From Amylibacter sp. (GTDB lineage: Bacteria > Pseudomonadota > Alphaproteobacteria > Rhodobacterales > Rhodobacteraceae): DNA of 64,000 nucleotides. The notes below the pieces were generated by a model that searched no databases, had not been told where the DNA came from, and was given only the letters and a program-made list of their open reading frames with translations. Positions 62,187 to 64,000 of this stretch are shown here, piece by piece. Within the stretch, counting starts at the first letter, position 1. Every line of letters starts with the position of its first letter. Made by a program: the position numbers and the translations under genes. Where the stretch lies: positions 1 through 64,000 of the forward strand of contig JAJFHZ010000021.1 in assembly GCA_021775355.1 (NCBI GenBank), given 5' to 3'.

Positions 62187-63245
62187 TCACACTTTGAAAT
62201 CCACTACTCTATCCATTGCGGATAATGCGAGTTTAATTCTGTTTGCGGTTCGGGTGTAAATTTCGCTCGATTTAGGATCGGCGTGTCCTTGAATTGACAT
62301 AATTTCATATTGAGTACATCCCATTTCCGCTAGGATTGCGCCTTGTGATTTCCGAAGGCCGTGCAGTGATCTGTTTTTTAATTTTGCAGCTTTCACTTGA
62401 TCTGCAAACCAGTTTCCGAAACTTTCTTTTGTATATGGTCGGCCGTAGGAATTTGGAATAAACGCCCTGGCATTCTTAATTTCCATTGCATCCAAAGCTT
62501 CTTGCAGGATCGGAAGAATGGGTACAGTCACCAAGCCGCCTGTCTTGTCTTGGTTGAACTCGATGCAGCGAACGCTCTCAATCTTACGGGTGTTCTGTGG
62601 GCCAAGTAGGCAGGCATCACCACGTCGAGCGCCTATGCACAATACCATCATTGCAGCAAGATATGGCAATGTACCCAATGGATGTTTCTTTGTGAATTGG
62701 CGTAGTTCTGCGATTGACCAAGGGGTGAACCCATCCGTCTTATATTTGATGCTTTCCACACCCATTGCAGGATTGTCGATCTCTGTTTTACCCGCGTTAA
62801 TCGCCCATCGGTACATGGCACGAATGGATTTCAGGATGTTGTTCGCCTTGGCGGGTGTGTGTGCGTATGCTGATATGATTTTGCGCACTGCTTTTGGTGT
62901 CATTTTGAAGGCATCACGGTGGCCGTGTTCCTTTGAAATTGTTCTCAATTGTAGGCGGCGTTGTTTTAGGGTGCCCATGGATGCATGGCCGTTTTGAATG
63001 AGTTTTTCAAGCGTAAAAAGATACTCTTCTACCAGCCATTCAAAGCTGTTCTTATTGTATTTCGGCGGCTCGCCATTATCAAGAAATGCGTCATAGGCGT
63101 CGCGAAATTCCTTTGTGCTTGGGTGTGCATTGATTGTTATGGATTGCAAACCCTTTTTTCGGCAACGGTAGCGAGTTTTGCCGTGACGGTCTTTGTCGGC
63201 GTATACATACATTGGCAGCTTAGGCACATTATTCTCCAAGGTCAT
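62187..63245 (-). CDS. Tyrosine recombinase (phage/island integrase)
   Basis: A 352-residue integrase. The catalytic set is visible: first Arg in GARRGD, HGLRKSQ (H-x-x-R), the second His in IQGHADPKSSEIYTRTA, and the tyrosine nucleophile in that last stretch. N-terminal core-binding residues lie in KNSFEWLVEEYLFTLEKL. The start at 63245 has GGGTGGG upstream; the frame opens at 63263, overlapping alpA. It abuts tRNA-Tyr with its C-terminus toward the tRNA, as for integrases of elements inserted at tRNA 3' ends. Confidence 0.93.
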   Translation of the reverse strand: MTLENNVPKLPMYVYADKDRHGKTRYRCRKKGLQSITINAHPSTKEFRDAYDAFLDNGEPPKYNKNSFEWLVEEYLFTLEKLIQNGHASMGTLKQRRLQLRTISKEHGHRDAFKMTPKAVRKIISAYAHTPAKANNILKSIRAMYRWAINAGKTEIDNPAMGVESIKYKTDGFTPWSIAELRQFTKKHPLGTLPYLAAMMVLCIGARRGDACLLGPQNTRKIESVRCIEFNQDKTGGLVTVPILPILQEALDAMEIKNARAFIPNSYGRPYTKESFGNWFADQVKAAKLKNRSLHGLRKSQGAILAEMGCTQYEIMSIQGHADPKSSEIYTRTANRIKLALSAMDRVVDFKV

Positions 63246-63471
63246 CCCACCCATCCATACCATTTCCAGTTGTCAGTCTGTCAAGAGCCTCGTCAACTTG
63301 TGCTTTGTCCCATTGGACGCGGCCAGGCTCTGTTATTACGGGTTTTGGCAACCTGCCATCCCTAACGTCTTTCTTCACAGTGTTCTTTGAAATACCGCAA
63401 TACGCACCAAGAACCTCAGCCCGCATTAGGCGGGGCCAAGAAACTATTCGTTGCGTTGCGGCGGTCATCAA
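63229..63471 (-). CDS. AlpA-type helix-turn-helix excisionase/regulator
   Basis: An 80-residue DNA-binding protein. MRAEVLGAYCGISKNTVKKD followed by VRDGRLPKPV and GRVQWDKAQVDEAL matches the AlpA/excisionase-type MerR-like helix-turn-helix. These proteins control integrase expression or act as recombination directionality factors in prophages and phage satellites. Its ATG overlaps the portal-fragment stop (ATGA), and its 3' end overlaps the integrase start, so the three genes are one transcript. Confidence 0.83.
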   Translation of the reverse strand: MMTAATQRIVSWPRLMRAEVLGAYCGISKNTVKKDVRDGRLPKPVITEPGRVQWDKAQVDEALDRLTTGNGMDGWDDLGE

Positions 63472-63986
63472 ATCGCCCTTATAATAGTATTGGGTTTCCC
63501 GGTTCTACGCTGCACTGTTGTTTTGCTCGGCTCCAGCGGCCAAAGGTTTGTCACCTCGCCCCGGTCGTTCTTGTCGACAAACGCCAGGCCTCGGCCGGCG
63601 GAAAAATAGTTAATCCAAAAGCCATACAGGGTTTTAAACACGTTGGTTTCGTCATTGGTGGCTTCATTCAAAACCAGAGAAACATGATCGCCGGTTATTG
63701 CTTTGCGGCCGGTCTCAGCTATTTTGTAAGCCTTGATTGGCAGCGACGCCATTATGCGCGATGGAAAATTGACCGCGCACCAGATCGCCGGCGCATGCAA
63801 AGCGGTTTTGATTGTAACCACTTCGGAAACCCCGTCGACGCCCCTCCCGAAAAACTTAATCAACAACGGTTCGGACGATTTGATTATATCGCCAATGCTC
63901 GCGCTCGCGTCGACCTGCGCCGTCGGGGCCATTACCGCCGCGCGGGCTTCAGTGTTTTTCGCTTTGCTAAACAATTTTAAAGCCAT
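63468..63986 (-). pseudogene. Truncated HK97-type phage portal protein
   Basis: The 172-residue product matches the N-terminal part of HK97-family portals: VVTIKTALHAPAIWCAVNFP, IMASLPIKAYK, and the NYFSAGRGLAFVDKNDRGEV part leading to LWPLEPSKTTVQRRTGKP. Family members are about 400 residues; here the likeness ends near GKP, and a non-matching NTIIRAI tail leads to the stop. The ATG at 63986 has GAGG upstream. The gene is 14 bp from the window edge, so upstream genes of the element are outside. Confidence 0.8.
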
Positions 63987-64000
63987 ATTAACCTCGATTG

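Overview
The window looks like the chromosome of a Rhodobacteraceae (roseobacter-group) alphaproteobacterium of moderate GC, by eye a little above 50 percent. The basis is gene content and order: a PccR-type regulator divergent from pccB, then pccA, mcm and a propionyl-CoA synthetase-type ligase; pntA/pntB; roseobacter-type SLC13, YebC, YeeE and RlmB neighbours; tRNA-Tyr beside rlmB; and polar amino acid and choline ABC genes. No rRNA or CRISPR array was seen.

Layout. 0-5.7 kb: tRNA-Arg, a decayed gap, then an operon for a membrane-bound succinate dehydrogenase/fumarate reductase paralogue and a two-subunit class I fumarase. 5.7-9.1 kb: a TauE/SafE permease and a LysR regulator divergent from a ThDP enzyme. 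9.1-13.6 kb: an accessory-looking stretch with gene remnants, an imperfect repeat, an AT-rich orphan gene, and a lipoprotein/desaturase pair. 13.6-22 kb: core genes (YmdB-like phosphoesterase, DMT and SLC13 transporters, YebC, YeeE/YedE pair, pntAB). 22-34 kb: AraC regulator, Tat-exported cysteine hydrolase, polar amino acid ABC transporter, a four-gene catabolic operon (LLM flavin oxidoreductase, AA_synth/DUF1185 protein, alpha/beta hydrolase, aldehyde dehydrogenase), then choW, choX and betI without choV, betA or betB. 34-36 kb: hydrolase and Bcr/CflA efflux pump. 36-48 kb: the propionate/methylmalonyl-CoA module with its regulator, two small genes and a Y-family polymerase. 48-60.5 kb: an HPt protein with a GAFTGA-less NtrC-like regulator, envelope proteins, purine catabolism genes, a TPR glycosyltransferase, MgtE, and two paralogous GspL/PilM-like membrane proteins. 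60.5-64 kb: YHS protein, rlmB, tRNA-Tyr, and the edge of an integrated element (integrase, AlpA, truncated HK97-type portal) that runs off the window.

How genes work together. Propionate is activated by the PrpE-like ligase, carboxylated by PccAB and isomerised by Mcm to succinyl-CoA; TTTGCA-rich boxes suggest PccR control. The 22-34 kb block has the enzyme classes of the Rut (uracil) and Tgn (trigonelline) pathways and lies between amino acid and quaternary-amine transport genes, so a nitrogen-containing or betaine-like substrate is plausible but unproven. The most unusual items are that block, the flavoprotein lacking the covalent-FAD histidine, the GspL/PilM-PilP-like pair, the sigma-54-type regulator without a GAFTGA loop, and the truncated portal gene coupled to alpA at tRNA-Tyr.
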